Assembly: GCF_030532325.1 (NCBI RefSeq)
Contig: NZ_JAUNLS010000013.1
Location: 1 to 64,000 of the forward strand
Direction: 5' to 3'
Source: Corynebacterium sp.
Lineage (GTDB): Bacteria; Actinomycetota; Actinomycetes; Mycobacteriales; Mycobacteriaceae
Length of the DNA stretch: 64,000 bases
Position 1 is the first letter of the stretch, and every line of letters begins with the position of its first letter. The position numbers and the translations under genes are program-made. The notes beneath the pieces are model-generated. The model saw only the letters and a list, made by a program, of their open reading frames with translations. It was not told where the DNA came from and did not search any database. Positions 1 through 8,316 of this stretch are shown here, piece after piece.

Positions 1-60
1 ATTCGAACCCCCAACCTTCTGATCCGTAGTCAGATGCTCTATCCGTTGAGCTACGGGCGC
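1..60 (-). tRNA. tRNA-Arg (anticodon ACG), 3' end cut by window edge
   Basis: Read on the minus strand, the sequence begins GCGCCCGTAGCTC and forms the D arm, an anticodon stem TCTGA/TCAGA with loop CTACGGA (anticodon ACG), and the start of the T arm with TTCGAAT. The 3' acceptor strand lies beyond position 1, so the gene is incomplete here. Confidence 0.93.
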
Positions 61-144
61 AGTCCGTTGGCGTGAAGCACGCTCTTAAGAAGCGGTGCTC
101 GCTGCAACGTGTTATTACTATAGTGCGCACTGCTAGATGCTACA

Positions 145-191
145 AATCGCCAGGTCAACAGCGGTTTTTACGTGTTGTTAACCTGGCGATT
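145..191 (-). terminator. Hairpin downstream of the DASS transporter gene
   Basis: An 11-bp perfect inverted repeat (145-155 with 181-191, AATCGCCAGGT/ACCTGGCGATT) has extra CAACA/TGTTG pairing inside. It lies just after the leftward transporter gene and could end its transcript. The run of T after the stem is short, so termination is plausible but not certain. Confidence 0.4.
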
Positions 192-228
192 GCGCTGCCA
201 GCGAGCGGGCGAGCTCGAAGCCCCTGCC

Positions 229-1803
229 CTAGAGCGCCAACCCGAAGACCGGCACCGCCAGCAGGTAGACCGTGAGCGTGATGAGCACGCAGCCGATGAG
301 GTTGAGGCCAATACCGCCCTTGATCATGTCGCCGATCTTGACGTAGCCAGAGCTGTAGGCAATCGCGTTCGGGGGCGTGGCCACCGGCAGCATGAAGGCG
401 CAGGTTGCGGCCAGCGCCACCGGGATGGTGAGCAACAGGATGTTGATGTCGCCGTTGTCGGTGAGGCCAATACCCACGGCCACGCCGCCCATAATCGGCA
501 GGAAGGTCGCCGCCGTCGCAGTGTTGGAGGTGATCTCCGTGAGGAAGAGCACCAGGAGGGCCACCGCTGCGATGAGGAGGACCGTCGGCAAGCTGCCTAG
601 GCCCTTGGCCATCTCACCAATCCACAGGGACAGGCCGGAGGCGTTGAACATCGAAGAGAGCGAGAGGCCACCGCCAAAGAGCAGTAGGACGTCCCAGGGC
701 ATCTCGTTGGCCGTCTTCCAGTCCAGCAGGCGCACGCCAGTTTTGGCGTCAGCCGGGATGATAAACAGCAGCAGACCGGCGGCCAGGCCCACGATGGCGT
801 CGTCATAGCCGGACTCCTTGTCCAGGAAGAAAGGCAGCACAACCCAGCTCACCGCAGCAGCGGCGAAGATGATGCCGGTCATGATCTGCGGGCCGGTCCA
901 GGAGCCCAGGGCGCGGATTTCGGAGTCGATGAGCTCCTTGCCGCCCGGGATCTGCTTCATCTCCGGCTTGAACACGGTCACCAGCAGGAACCAGGCAATG
1001 AAAAGGAAGATGACAGCCAGCGGCATGCCCACGATCATCCACTTGCCAAAGCCCAGAACGATATCATGAGTTTCCTCCATATACCCCTTCAGCAGGGCGT
1101 TCGGCGGGGTACCAATGAGCGTGCCCAGGGAGCCGATGGAGGCGGAGTACGCAATGCCCAGCATGAGCGCGGTGGCGAACTTCTTCTGGTTCTTCCAGCC
1201 GCCTACGGTGTCGGCGGTCAGCGCCAGCACCGAGGTGCCGATGGGCAGCATGACCACGGCCGTCGCCGTGTTGGACACCCACATGGACAAGAAGCCGGTG
1301 GCCAGCATGAAGCCCAGCACGAGGCGCTTCGGGGAAGTGCCCACCACCTTGACCACATAGAGCGCCATACGGCGGTGCAGGTTCCAGCGCTGCAGTGCCA
1401 GGGCGATGAGGAAGCCACCCATGAACAGGAAGATGGTGCCCGAGGCATAGGGCGCGCCGACTTCCTTGATGGTGCCCACGCCTGCCAGCGGGAAGATGAC
1501 CAGCGGCAGCAAGGCGGTGGCGGCCAGCGGGATGGCCTCAGTCATCCACCACACGCCCATGAGGATGGTCACGGCGGCCACGGCACGCAGGGCGCTCTGG
1601 GTGTACTCGACGTCATCCTTAGCGCCGGAGGATTGCATCACGGTCTCGACTGCGTTGGAGGGAAAGATGAACCACACGATGGCCGCGAGGATGAGACCGG
1701 TGAACAGACCGATGAGCATGCGGCGCCATTCGCGCTGGTCGACGCCGTGGTCCTCCTCACCCTCTGCGTGGGACGTGGATTCGTGAGTCTGCGGGGTCGT
1801 CAT
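229..1803 (-). CDS. DASS/SLC13-family sodium:dicarboxylate or sulfate symporter
   Basis: This 524-residue integral membrane protein should import di- or tricarboxylates (or sulfate) with Na+. The first 28 residues are hydrophilic and acidic, followed by about 11-12 hydrophobic segments. It carries both Ser-Asn-Thr motifs that bind Na+ and substrate in this family, at about residues 177-179 (within VSNTATAVVM) and 426-428 (within ITSNTATAATF). The substrate cannot be read from the sequence. The ATG follows AAAGGAG at good spacing. It is transcribed alone, with an 8-bp operator-like inverted repeat 50-70 bases upstream of the start. Confidence 0.9.
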   Translation of the reverse strand: MTTPQTHESTSHAEGEEDHGVDQREWRRMLIGLFTGLILAAIVWFIFPSNAVETVMQSSGAKDDVEYTQSALRAVAAVTILMGVWWMTEAIPLAATALLPLVIFPLAGVGTIKEVGAPYASGTIFLFMGGFLIALALQRWNLHRRMALYVVKVVGTSPKRLVLGFMLATGFLSMWVSNTATAVVMLPIGTSVLALTADTVGGWKNQKKFATALMLGIAYSASIGSLGTLIGTPPNALLKGYMEETHDIVLGFGKWMIVGMPLAVIFLFIAWFLLVTVFKPEMKQIPGGKELIDSEIRALGSWTGPQIMTGIIFAAAAVSWVVLPFFLDKESGYDDAIVGLAAGLLLFIIPADAKTGVRLLDWKTANEMPWDVLLLFGGGLSLSSMFNASGLSLWIGEMAKGLGSLPTVLLIAAVALLVLFLTEITSNTATAATFLPIMGGVAVGIGLTDNGDINILLLTIPVALAATCAFMLPVATPPNAIAYSSGYVKIGDMIKGGIGLNLIGCVLITLTVYLLAVPVFGLAL

Positions 1804-1852
1804 CCGCTCTCTCCTTTAAGGTGTCCTGGGATAAATGCGGGGGATAAATGCA

Positions 1853-1873
1853 GGCATGCAGGTTATGCATGCC
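1853..1873. promoter_or_regulatory. Inverted repeat upstream of the DASS transporter gene
   Basis: GGCATGCA (1853-1860) and TGCATGCC (1866-1873) form a perfect 8-bp palindrome with a 5-base spacer, flanked on both sides by further TGCA. It sits in the transporter's upstream region and looks like a dimeric regulator's operator. The regulator is unknown. Confidence 0.4.
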
Positions 1874-2006
1874 ACTGCATGGGGTACCTGGTCACCATAC
1901 ACAGGCCAAGAACGCAGAAAAGCAGTTTTCCGTTTTCTACCCCCGGTTTTGGGACGAGATGTGCCTCACAGTACGGGAGCAGCAGCGCTGCTAAGGAGAG
2001 CAGGCG

Positions 2007-3347
2007 CTAGAGCCCCAGGATGCTCTTGGCAATGAGGAAGTAGATGATCAGGCCCGTCGCATCGCAGAAGGTGGAGATGAAGGGGTTGGAAAACACCGCC
2101 GGGTCCGCGCCCACGGCCTTGGCCAGCAGCGGCATCGCGCCGCCCACGGTGGCGGACATCGTGCAGATGAGCAGCAGTGTCAGGCCAATCACCGCCCCCA
2201 TGGGCATGCCGTAGACCAGCGAGGCCAGCACGAAGCCCAGGCCGCCGAGCACCGAGCCCAGCAGCACGCCCACGCGCATCTCCCGCCAGAGGACGGCCCA
2301 GAGGTCGCGCGAGCGGACGTCGCCAAGCGCCAGCGCGCGGGTGACGGTGGTCGCCGCCTGGTTACCCGTGTTACCGCCGGTACCGGTGAGCAGCGGAACG
2401 AAGAGCGAGAGCACCACGGCCTTGGAGAGGGTGTCCTCGAAGACGGAGAGCACCTGCACGGTAAGCAGCGCGGAGATGGCCAGGACGAGCAGCCACACAA
2501 TACGGCTGCGCACCAGCTTGAGCAGCGGGGTGGACATGTAGGGCTGGTTGAGGGCCTCGGTACCACCGGAACGCGCCGTATCCTCGGAATCCGCTTCCTC
2601 CACGATGTCCGCGGCGTCATCCCAGGTGAGCAGGCCCACCAGGCGGCGGGAGTCATCCACCACGGGCACGGCCATGAAGTCCAGGGGCAAAAACCAGCGG
2701 GCGGTCTCCTCGGCGTCGGCGTTGGCCACCGCGTAGACGGGTTCCTTCATGAGCTCGCCCAGGGTGGCGTCATCGGAGGCCTGGAAGATCTCGCGGAAGC
2801 TGGCCACGCCCACCAGGCGGCGATCCTCACGCACCACCGGCAGGGTGTAGATGGTCTCCAGGTCATCGCCGGTGGTCTTGAGGTACTCCAGCGCCGCCCG
2901 GGCGGTCATCTGCGGGTGCAGCTCCGGCACTTCGGGCGACATGCGGCGGCCTACGGAGCCCTTGTCGTAGCCCAGGACCACGCCGGTGATATCGCGGTCC
3001 GTCTTCTTCAGAGAGCGCAGCAGGCGGTCAGCGATTTCCGCGGGCAGCTCATCAAGCAGGGCCACGCGGTCTTCCGGTTCGAGGGAGTCGAAGTATTCGT
3101 AGACTTCGGCGTTGCCCAGCTCGTCGATGAGGTCGGCCTGCTGGGCAAAGTCGAGGGCGTCGAAGACGGCGATGGACTTGTGCCGCGGCAGCAGGCGCAA
3201 CAGCAGCGCCGCGCGCACGGGGTTGCAGCGCTCCACGAGGGAAATGAGCTCGCGGATGGGCTGACGGGCCGCGAGTTCTTGTAGCTCGCGTGCGCGATCC
3301 GGGTCCAGATCACCCTCGCTGTCCAGAATCTTCTCCAGATCCACCAT
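2007..3347 (-). CDS. mgtE: Magnesium transporter MgtE
   Basis: MgtE is a dimeric Mg2+ channel gated by cytoplasmic Mg2+. The 446-residue protein has the full family layout: an MgtE-N helical domain (about 20-130), a CBS pair (about 140-260) and a five-helix membrane domain (about 285-446). The membrane domain carries the signature GNTGNQAATT and an Asp in the last helix (FCDATGL), which is the selectivity-filter position in the family. The ATG follows GAGGAGG. It lies 96 bases after the two DUF202 genes on the same strand. I see no M-box riboswitch in that short leader. Confidence 0.95.
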   Translation of the reverse strand: MVDLEKILDSEGDLDPDRARELQELAARQPIRELISLVERCNPVRAALLLRLLPRHKSIAVFDALDFAQQADLIDELGNAEVYEYFDSLEPEDRVALLDELPAEIADRLLRSLKKTDRDITGVVLGYDKGSVGRRMSPEVPELHPQMTARAALEYLKTTGDDLETIYTLPVVREDRRLVGVASFREIFQASDDATLGELMKEPVYAVANADAEETARWFLPLDFMAVPVVDDSRRLVGLLTWDDAADIVEEADSEDTARSGGTEALNQPYMSTPLLKLVRSRIVWLLVLAISALLTVQVLSVFEDTLSKAVVLSLFVPLLTGTGGNTGNQAATTVTRALALGDVRSRDLWAVLWREMRVGVLLGSVLGGLGFVLASLVYGMPMGAVIGLTLLLICTMSATVGGAMPLLAKAVGADPAVFSNPFISTFCDATGLIIYFLIAKSILGL

Positions 3348-3443
3348 GGCACGCCTCCTCGACGCTAACAGTGTTATTTCACAGTGTTACTTAGCAGTGC
3401 TGCTTCTGAGAGCATTGCTGCTGTTTCAGCTGACACACCAACC

Positions 3444-3731
3444 TTACGAGACGGCTACCAGTGCCACCATACTGAGCGACGCCGTCGCCACCGCCACCGC
3501 GCACAAGGGCCCGGCCCCGGGCAGCGCGGCCGCGCTGAGGAGGGCCTCGTAGGAGCGGGTGAGGCGCTGGTAGGCGCTGCGCAACACCGCAGCCACCAGC
3601 AGTCCCACCACCGCGATGGCCCACACGTGGGCGCGCGCCACGAGCAGCCCCGCGATGAGCCCCGCCAAGCCGGTGCGCTGCCAGGACAGGCGGGTGCGCT
3701 CTGGCTGCAGGCCGGGATCGTAGAGCGCCAC
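3444..3731 (-). CDS. DUF202 membrane protein, short paralog
   Basis: This 95-residue protein starts ALYDPGLQPERTRLSWQRT, the DUF202 signature (ERT.LSW.RT), followed by three hydrophobic segments. DUF202 proteins are small membrane proteins without an agreed function. It starts at a GTG four bases after the stop of the preceding DUF202 gene (3736-4107), so the two are translated as a pair. The last segment is rich in Ala and Val. Confidence 0.75.
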   Translation of the reverse strand: MALYDPGLQPERTRLSWQRTGLAGLIAGLLVARAHVWAIAVVGLLVAAVLRSAYQRLTRSYEALLSAAALPGAGPLCAVAVATASLSMVALVAVS

Positions 3732-3735
3732 GGGC

Positions 3736-4107
3736 CTAGAGCACCTCCCCGGCGAAGATGAGCACGCCGACGAGGATCACCACGCCGACCACCACGGGCA
3801 TCGCACGGTTGGCGGGCAGGGGGCGGCCGTGGCGCATGGCCTTTTCCGCGGCCATCCACTGCCACCAGGCCACTGCCGGCAGCACGATGGCGGCGAGCAG
3901 CATGAGCACGGAGACCACGCGGCTGAGGGTGGGGTCAATGGGGAGATCGAAGGTCTCTAGGGCCACGCCGCCGGCGATGAAGGCCAAGGAGGTGCGGATC
4001 CAGGCCAGGAAGGTGCGCTCGTTGGCCATGCTGAAACGCGGATCCGGCTCCTCGCCGGCGCCGTAGACGGCGCGAGGGAAACGGCTGTGGCTCATCCGGG
4101 GGCTCAT
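3736..4107 (-). CDS. DUF202 membrane protein (YidH-like)
   Basis: This 123-residue protein carries FSMANERTFLAWIRTSLAFI, the core DUF202 motif, then three hydrophobic segments, and resembles YidH. I start it at the ATG at 4107, which follows GAGGAGAGAGCACGG. The frame stays open to a GTG at 4155, but that has no ribosome site. A TAGGGT hexamer near 4154-4159 on the minus strand could be its own -10 box, separating it from the ktr genes upstream. Confidence 0.8.
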   Translation of the reverse strand: MSPRMSHSRFPRAVYGAGEEPDPRFSMANERTFLAWIRTSLAFIAGGVALETFDLPIDPTLSRVVSVLMLLAAIVLPAVAWWQWMAAEKAMRHGRPLPANRAMPVVVGVVILVGVLIFAGEVL

Positions 4108-4176
4108 CCGTGCTCTCTCCTCTGGTGTGTGTTGCTGTGGGGATCCGTGTGACACCCTAGCCCTATACGGCTCAGG

Positions 4177-4872
4177 CTATACGGACTGGGAGAAGGCCTC
4201 GAGGTCCAGGGGGCTGCCGGCCACGGCGATGAGGTCATTGGCGGAAAGCCGCATGCCGTCGGTGATGGGGCGCCAGCTGCCGGAGGCCTCCCGCACGGAG
4301 ACCAGCTGCACGCGGTGGGTCTCCCACACGGAGGCGAGCACGGTGGGCCGGCGCACGATGGAGGCCGGCGGGGTCAGGGTGGTCACGCCGTAGTCGGTGG
4401 CGATCTCCGCGAAGTCCTCGAAGTGCCCGCCCAGCAGGTGGGCCACGCGGCGGCCGGTATCGCGCTCGGGGCGGATGACGTGGTGCACGCCGAGCTGGGT
4501 GAGGATGCGGGCGTGGGCGTCGGAGTCCGCCTTGGCCCAGATGTCGCCACAGCCCAGCTCCACCACGTTGGAGGCGGTAAGGATGGAATCCTCCAGGTGG
4601 GAGCCGATGGCCACGACCACGCGCTCGACCTCGTCGACGCCCAGCTGGCGCAGGGCCTCGGCGTCGGTGGTATCGGCCTGGATGGCCTCGGTGAGGTAGG
4701 GCGAGTACTCGCGCACCAGCTTCTCCGAAGCGTCGATGCCGAGGACCTCGACACCATGGTCCATGAGCTCCTTGGCCAGCGAGGAGCCGAAGCGGCCGAG
4801 GCCGACCACACACACGGGCGGGATGTCGATGGACTGCTTATCGCGGCGGATGGCGTCAAAAATGCTAGCCAA
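4177..4872 (-). CDS. ktrA: K+ uptake regulatory subunit, KtrA/TrkA (RCK domain)
   Basis: This cytoplasmic gating subunit of a Ktr-type K+ channel binds nucleotide and opens the KtrB pore. The 231 residues hold an RCK-N Rossmann fold with VGLGRFGSSL (glycines near 24, 26 and 29) and IDASE, which ends the second strand with the acidic ribose-binding residue, then an RCK-C domain from about 150. The start is TTG at 4872, unusual but preceded by AAAGG. It overlaps the end of the KtrB gene by 8 bases, so the pair is translationally coupled. Confidence 0.92.
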   Translation of the reverse strand: MASIFDAIRRDKQSIDIPPVCVVGLGRFGSSLAKELMDHGVEVLGIDASEKLVREYSPYLTEAIQADTTDAEALRQLGVDEVERVVVAIGSHLEDSILTASNVVELGCGDIWAKADSDAHARILTQLGVHHVIRPERDTGRRVAHLLGGHFEDFAEIATDYGVTTLTPPASIVRRPTVLASVWETHRVQLVSVREASGSWRPITDGMRLSANDLIAVAGSPLDLEAFSQSV

Positions 4873-6232
4873 TGAACGGCCTTTCTTCGGGGTAACGGAA
4901 ACGCAACCTGACCGCGCGGGCGGCGAGGGCAGCGATGAGGGTGGTCGGGCCCACGCGGCCCAGGTACATCACGAGGCACAGGATAACCTGCGAGGGCGCC
5001 GAGAGGGACGCGGTAATTCCGGTAGACAGGCCCACGGTGGCGAAGGCCGAGATCACCTCGAAGGTGACCTGGTCCGCGGTGAACTGGGGGTCGAAGACGC
5101 GCAGCAGGCCCACGCTGGTGGCCACCACCATCATGCCGGCCACGGTCAGCGCCAGGGCCTGGCGGGTCACCGAGCGCGGCAAGCGTCGGTGCCCGATGGA
5201 GGTATCCTCCCGGCCGAGGAACTCAGCGGCCATCGCCGCGGCCAGCACGCAGGCGGTGGTGACCTTCACGCCGCCGGCCGTGCCCGCGGAGCCGCCGCCG
5301 ATGAACATGAGGATGTCCGTGACCATGAGCGTGATGGGGTGCGCCTCGGCGTAGTCGATGGTGTTAAAACCCGCGGTGCGCGGGGAGGCGCTCATGAAGA
5401 AGCCGTTGAAGAGCTTCACCCCGGGGGACAGCCCCGCCAGCACGCCGTTCCACTCCGAGACGAGGAAGAAGACCATGCCGCCGCCCAAGAGGATGCCCGT
5501 GGCGGCGAAGGTCATCCGCGCGGTAATGGACATGTGATGGATGCGCGGGTTCCCGCCGCGCAGGCGGGCGATTCTGCTGCGCAGGCGCCGCGCGATCTCC
5601 GCGAGGACCGGGTAGCCCAGGCCACCGGAGATAAGCGCCGCAGCCAGGGGCAGCACGATCCACGCATCGCCCACAAAGGAGACGAGGTTGTCATCGTAGG
5701 TGCTAAAGCCCGCGTTGTTGAAGGCGGAGATGGCGTGGAAGACCCCCTCCCACAGCGCGCGCTGCACGCTGAGGTCATAGGCGCCCAGCAGGCGCAGCGT
5801 GATGACGACGGCCACTGTGGCCTCGCAGAGCATCGTCACCATGAAAGTAAGCAGGAGGGTGCGCCGGATGCCGCCGTCGACAGGCCTGCTCTCCGCGGCG
5901 GTGGTGCGCCGCGCCTTGAGGCTGATGCGGCCGGTGAGCAGCATGCCGGACAGCGAGGCCAGGCTCATGATTCCCAGGCCGCCGACCTGGATGAGCGCGA
6001 TGATGACCGCCTGCCCGAAGGGGCTCCAGTAGGTACCGGTGTCCTGCACGATGAGCCCGGTCAGCGAGACCGCGGAGGTGGCGGTGAATAGCGCCGGCAA
6101 GAAGGGCGTGGGCTGCGAGGCCGCTGCGGAGAAGGGCAGCATGAGCAGCGCCGTCCCGGTGAGGATGAGCAGCAGGAAGCCGAGGGCTGTCAGTCGCGCG
6201 GGGCCCAGGGTCTTGCCGGAGTGGTTGTGCAC
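4865..6232 (-). CDS. ktrB: K+ transporter pore subunit, KtrB/TrkH
   Basis: This 455-residue K+ uptake protein belongs to the superfamily of K+ transporters. It has four membrane-pore-membrane units, each with its filter glycine: VSLTGLIV, NNAGFSTY, SPRTAGFN and ATVGLSTG. The GTG at 6232 is preceded 8 bases upstream by TACTTT (6241-6246), a possible -10 for a leaderless message. The gene is 38 bases after the second YhgE gene, so it may also be read from upstream. Its partner KtrA follows with an 8-base overlap. Confidence 0.94.
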   Translation of the reverse strand: MHNHSGKTLGPARLTALGFLLLILTGTALLMLPFSAAASQPTPFLPALFTATSAVSLTGLIVQDTGTYWSPFGQAVIIALIQVGGLGIMSLASLSGMLLTGRISLKARRTTAAESRPVDGGIRRTLLLTFMVTMLCEATVAVVITLRLLGAYDLSVQRALWEGVFHAISAFNNAGFSTYDDNLVSFVGDAWIVLPLAAALISGGLGYPVLAEIARRLRSRIARLRGGNPRIHHMSITARMTFAATGILLGGGMVFFLVSEWNGVLAGLSPGVKLFNGFFMSASPRTAGFNTIDYAEAHPITLMVTDILMFIGGGSAGTAGGVKVTTACVLAAAMAAEFLGREDTSIGHRRLPRSVTRQALALTVAGMMVVATSVGLLRVFDPQFTADQVTFEVISAFATVGLSTGITASLSAPSQVILCLVMYLGRVGPTTLIAALAARAVRLRFRYPEERPFIG

Positions 6233-6270
6233 GTCAAGAAAAAGTATCCCTCCAGGGCCCCGCGCGCAAA

Positions 6271-8316
6271 CTACATGAGTTTGGTTTTCTCCAAGGTGTG
6301 TACCCAGCCCTGGGTGAACTTTTCCAGCGGCTTGTTAAAGACCACACCGATGAAGGCCATCGGCGCCGCGAAGGCGAGCAGGCACAGCAAGGCTATCCAG
6401 AAATCGCCATGGTAGGTGCCGGCGATGGCCGCGCGCAGCGCGCGGATGGTGTACGTCGCGGGCATCCAGGGGCTGATGTTTTGGAACCACTCGGGCAAAA
6501 GCTGCAGCGGATAGGCACCGCCGGCACTGGAGATCTGGATGACCAACAGCAGCACCGCCACCGCCTTGCCGGCGTTGGCCAGCGCGATGAGCAACGTGTA
6601 GTTGATGAACATATACACCAGCGACGTTGTCCACCCGGCCAGCAGCATGAGCAGCGGGTGGGCCGGATCCACCTGCACGAAGAGAATGAGTCCGAGCATG
6701 AGCAGTGTGGACTGCGCCAGGCCGATGATGGCCAAAAAGCCGTAGCGGCCAAAGTAGCGCTGTATGCGGCCGTAGTCCTCACCGTTGACCACGTCGGGGC
6801 GCACGGCCACCACGCAGAGCAGGGAGCCCACCCACAGCGCCAACGCCGTGTAGAGCGGGGTCATGCCGGCGCCGAAGCTGCCCACGGGGAAGACCTCCTG
6901 CCTGTCCACGTTCACCGGGGCGGCAATGGAGTTCGCCACCGCGTCCGGGTGGGTGCCAATGAGATCGGCCAGCATCGTGATATCGCCAGTCTCCACCGCC
7001 TTGTCAATGTCCTTGCGCAGGTCGTGGAAGCTCGTGGCCTTGTCCTGCAGGCCAGTGGCCAGATCCTGCAGCGCCTGCTTGGTGTCCTGCAGCCCGGAGG
7101 AGTCCAGCGTCACGGTGGTCTTGGCGTCTGCCACGTCGCCGCCCACCTGGGAGAGCGACTCGCTGAGCTGGTTGAGCGAGGAGCTTAGGCCCACGCCCTG
7201 CGCATTGGCGATGGCCTCCTTGGCCCGGTCGATGCCGGAGAGATCCGGCCGCTCGGGCAGCGGGGCGCTAGCTGCGGCGACCAGCCTCTCGTGGACGGCC
7301 TCCTGGGCGGCAATGGCCTCGTCGAGGCGGCCGAGCAGCGTGGCGGACTCCGCGGGCAGCGGCAGGGCGGCCACCCGAGCGCGCAGATCCTTGTAGCCGT
7401 CGATGGTGCCCTGCACCTGCGCAGCCAAGGTGTTCAGCGCGGCGGCGCGCTCGCCGTGGGTGGCTGAGGCGTCGTCGTAGACCGCGTTGATGCGGTCGCG
7501 CACCACGCTGTAGCTCTCCGCCGTGGCGCCGAGGGACTCCCGCAGGGCGTCGGAAGGCGCGGTGAACTGGGTTGTCTCCAGCGGGGGAAGATCGATGGAC
7601 GCGGAGCCGGCGATCTTCTGCGCACTCTCCACCAGCGGGATGGTGGAATCCACCAAGCCCACCATGGAGCGGGCGGTGCGCGCGCCCATGCTCAGCTGCC
7701 TCTCGATGCCGTCGGCGCGGGCCTGAATGCGCTGCAGCGCTTCCTGGGTGTCGCCCTGGTTGAGGTAGTTAGACAGCGAGGTGACAAATTCCAGGGAGAC
7801 ATCACCCACGGTGCGGGTGAAGGTCTCCGAGATACTGGCGGAGACACCCTCCGCGCCGGCGCCGGTGATCTTCGGCGAGAGCGCGTTTTTCTTCTCGTTG
7901 GCGTAGTAAACAATCTCTGCCGGCGTGGCCCCGTCGGAGTAGAAGGTCAACAAGTCGTCGCTGAAGCTGGGCGGCAGGACGATGGCCGCGTAGTACTCGC
8001 CGGACTTGGCTCCCTCGACGGCCTCCTCGGAGTTGGTGACCACCCAGTCCATCTGATCGTTGCCACGCAGCTCGTTGAGCACCTGGTCACCCACGTTGAG
8101 CGGGAGGGGAAGCAGGTCGCTGGTGTAGCCCTCGTCCTCGCTGGCCACGGCCACCTTGAGCTGATCGGTGTTATCAAAGGGCTCCCAGCTGGCCAGCACG
8201 TTGAACCAAGTGAAGAGCAGCGGGATGAGGACCAGCCCAAAGAGCATCATGGACCCGGCTACGTTACGGGTGGCCTGGCGCAGATCGCGCAGGATAAGGC
8301 GCAGTGTTCCACGCAT
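6271..8316 (-). CDS. YhgE/Pip family membrane protein, ABC-2 permease-like (copy 2)
   Basis: This 681-residue protein has the YhgE/Pip layout: one N-terminal membrane helix (about 20-40), a large extracytoplasmic stalk (about 45-480) with heptad-like helical stretches, and a five- or six-helix ABC-2-type domain at the C terminus. Homologs include the phage-receptor-like Pip of lactococci and EsaA/YueB near type VII secretion systems. The role in corynebacteria is not established. The ATG overlaps the stop of copy 1 in TAATG and follows GGAG, so the pair is co-translated. No ESX genes are in the window. Confidence 0.83.
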   Translation of the reverse strand: MRGTLRLILRDLRQATRNVAGSMMLFGLVLIPLLFTWFNVLASWEPFDNTDQLKVAVASEDEGYTSDLLPLPLNVGDQVLNELRGNDQMDWVVTNSEEAVEGAKSGEYYAAIVLPPSFSDDLLTFYSDGATPAEIVYYANEKKNALSPKITGAGAEGVSASISETFTRTVGDVSLEFVTSLSNYLNQGDTQEALQRIQARADGIERQLSMGARTARSMVGLVDSTIPLVESAQKIAGSASIDLPPLETTQFTAPSDALRESLGATAESYSVVRDRINAVYDDASATHGERAAALNTLAAQVQGTIDGYKDLRARVAALPLPAESATLLGRLDEAIAAQEAVHERLVAAASAPLPERPDLSGIDRAKEAIANAQGVGLSSSLNQLSESLSQVGGDVADAKTTVTLDSSGLQDTKQALQDLATGLQDKATSFHDLRKDIDKAVETGDITMLADLIGTHPDAVANSIAAPVNVDRQEVFPVGSFGAGMTPLYTALALWVGSLLCVVAVRPDVVNGEDYGRIQRYFGRYGFLAIIGLAQSTLLMLGLILFVQVDPAHPLLMLLAGWTTSLVYMFINYTLLIALANAGKAVAVLLLVIQISSAGGAYPLQLLPEWFQNISPWMPATYTIRALRAAIAGTYHGDFWIALLCLLAFAAPMAFIGVVFNKPLEKFTQGWVHTLEKTKLM

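Noticed and set aside
3348-3443. Possible Mg2+ riboswitch before mgtE
   Set aside because: The 96-base spacer is too short and lacks M-box-like pairing. Only short repeats (CAGTGTTA) are seen.
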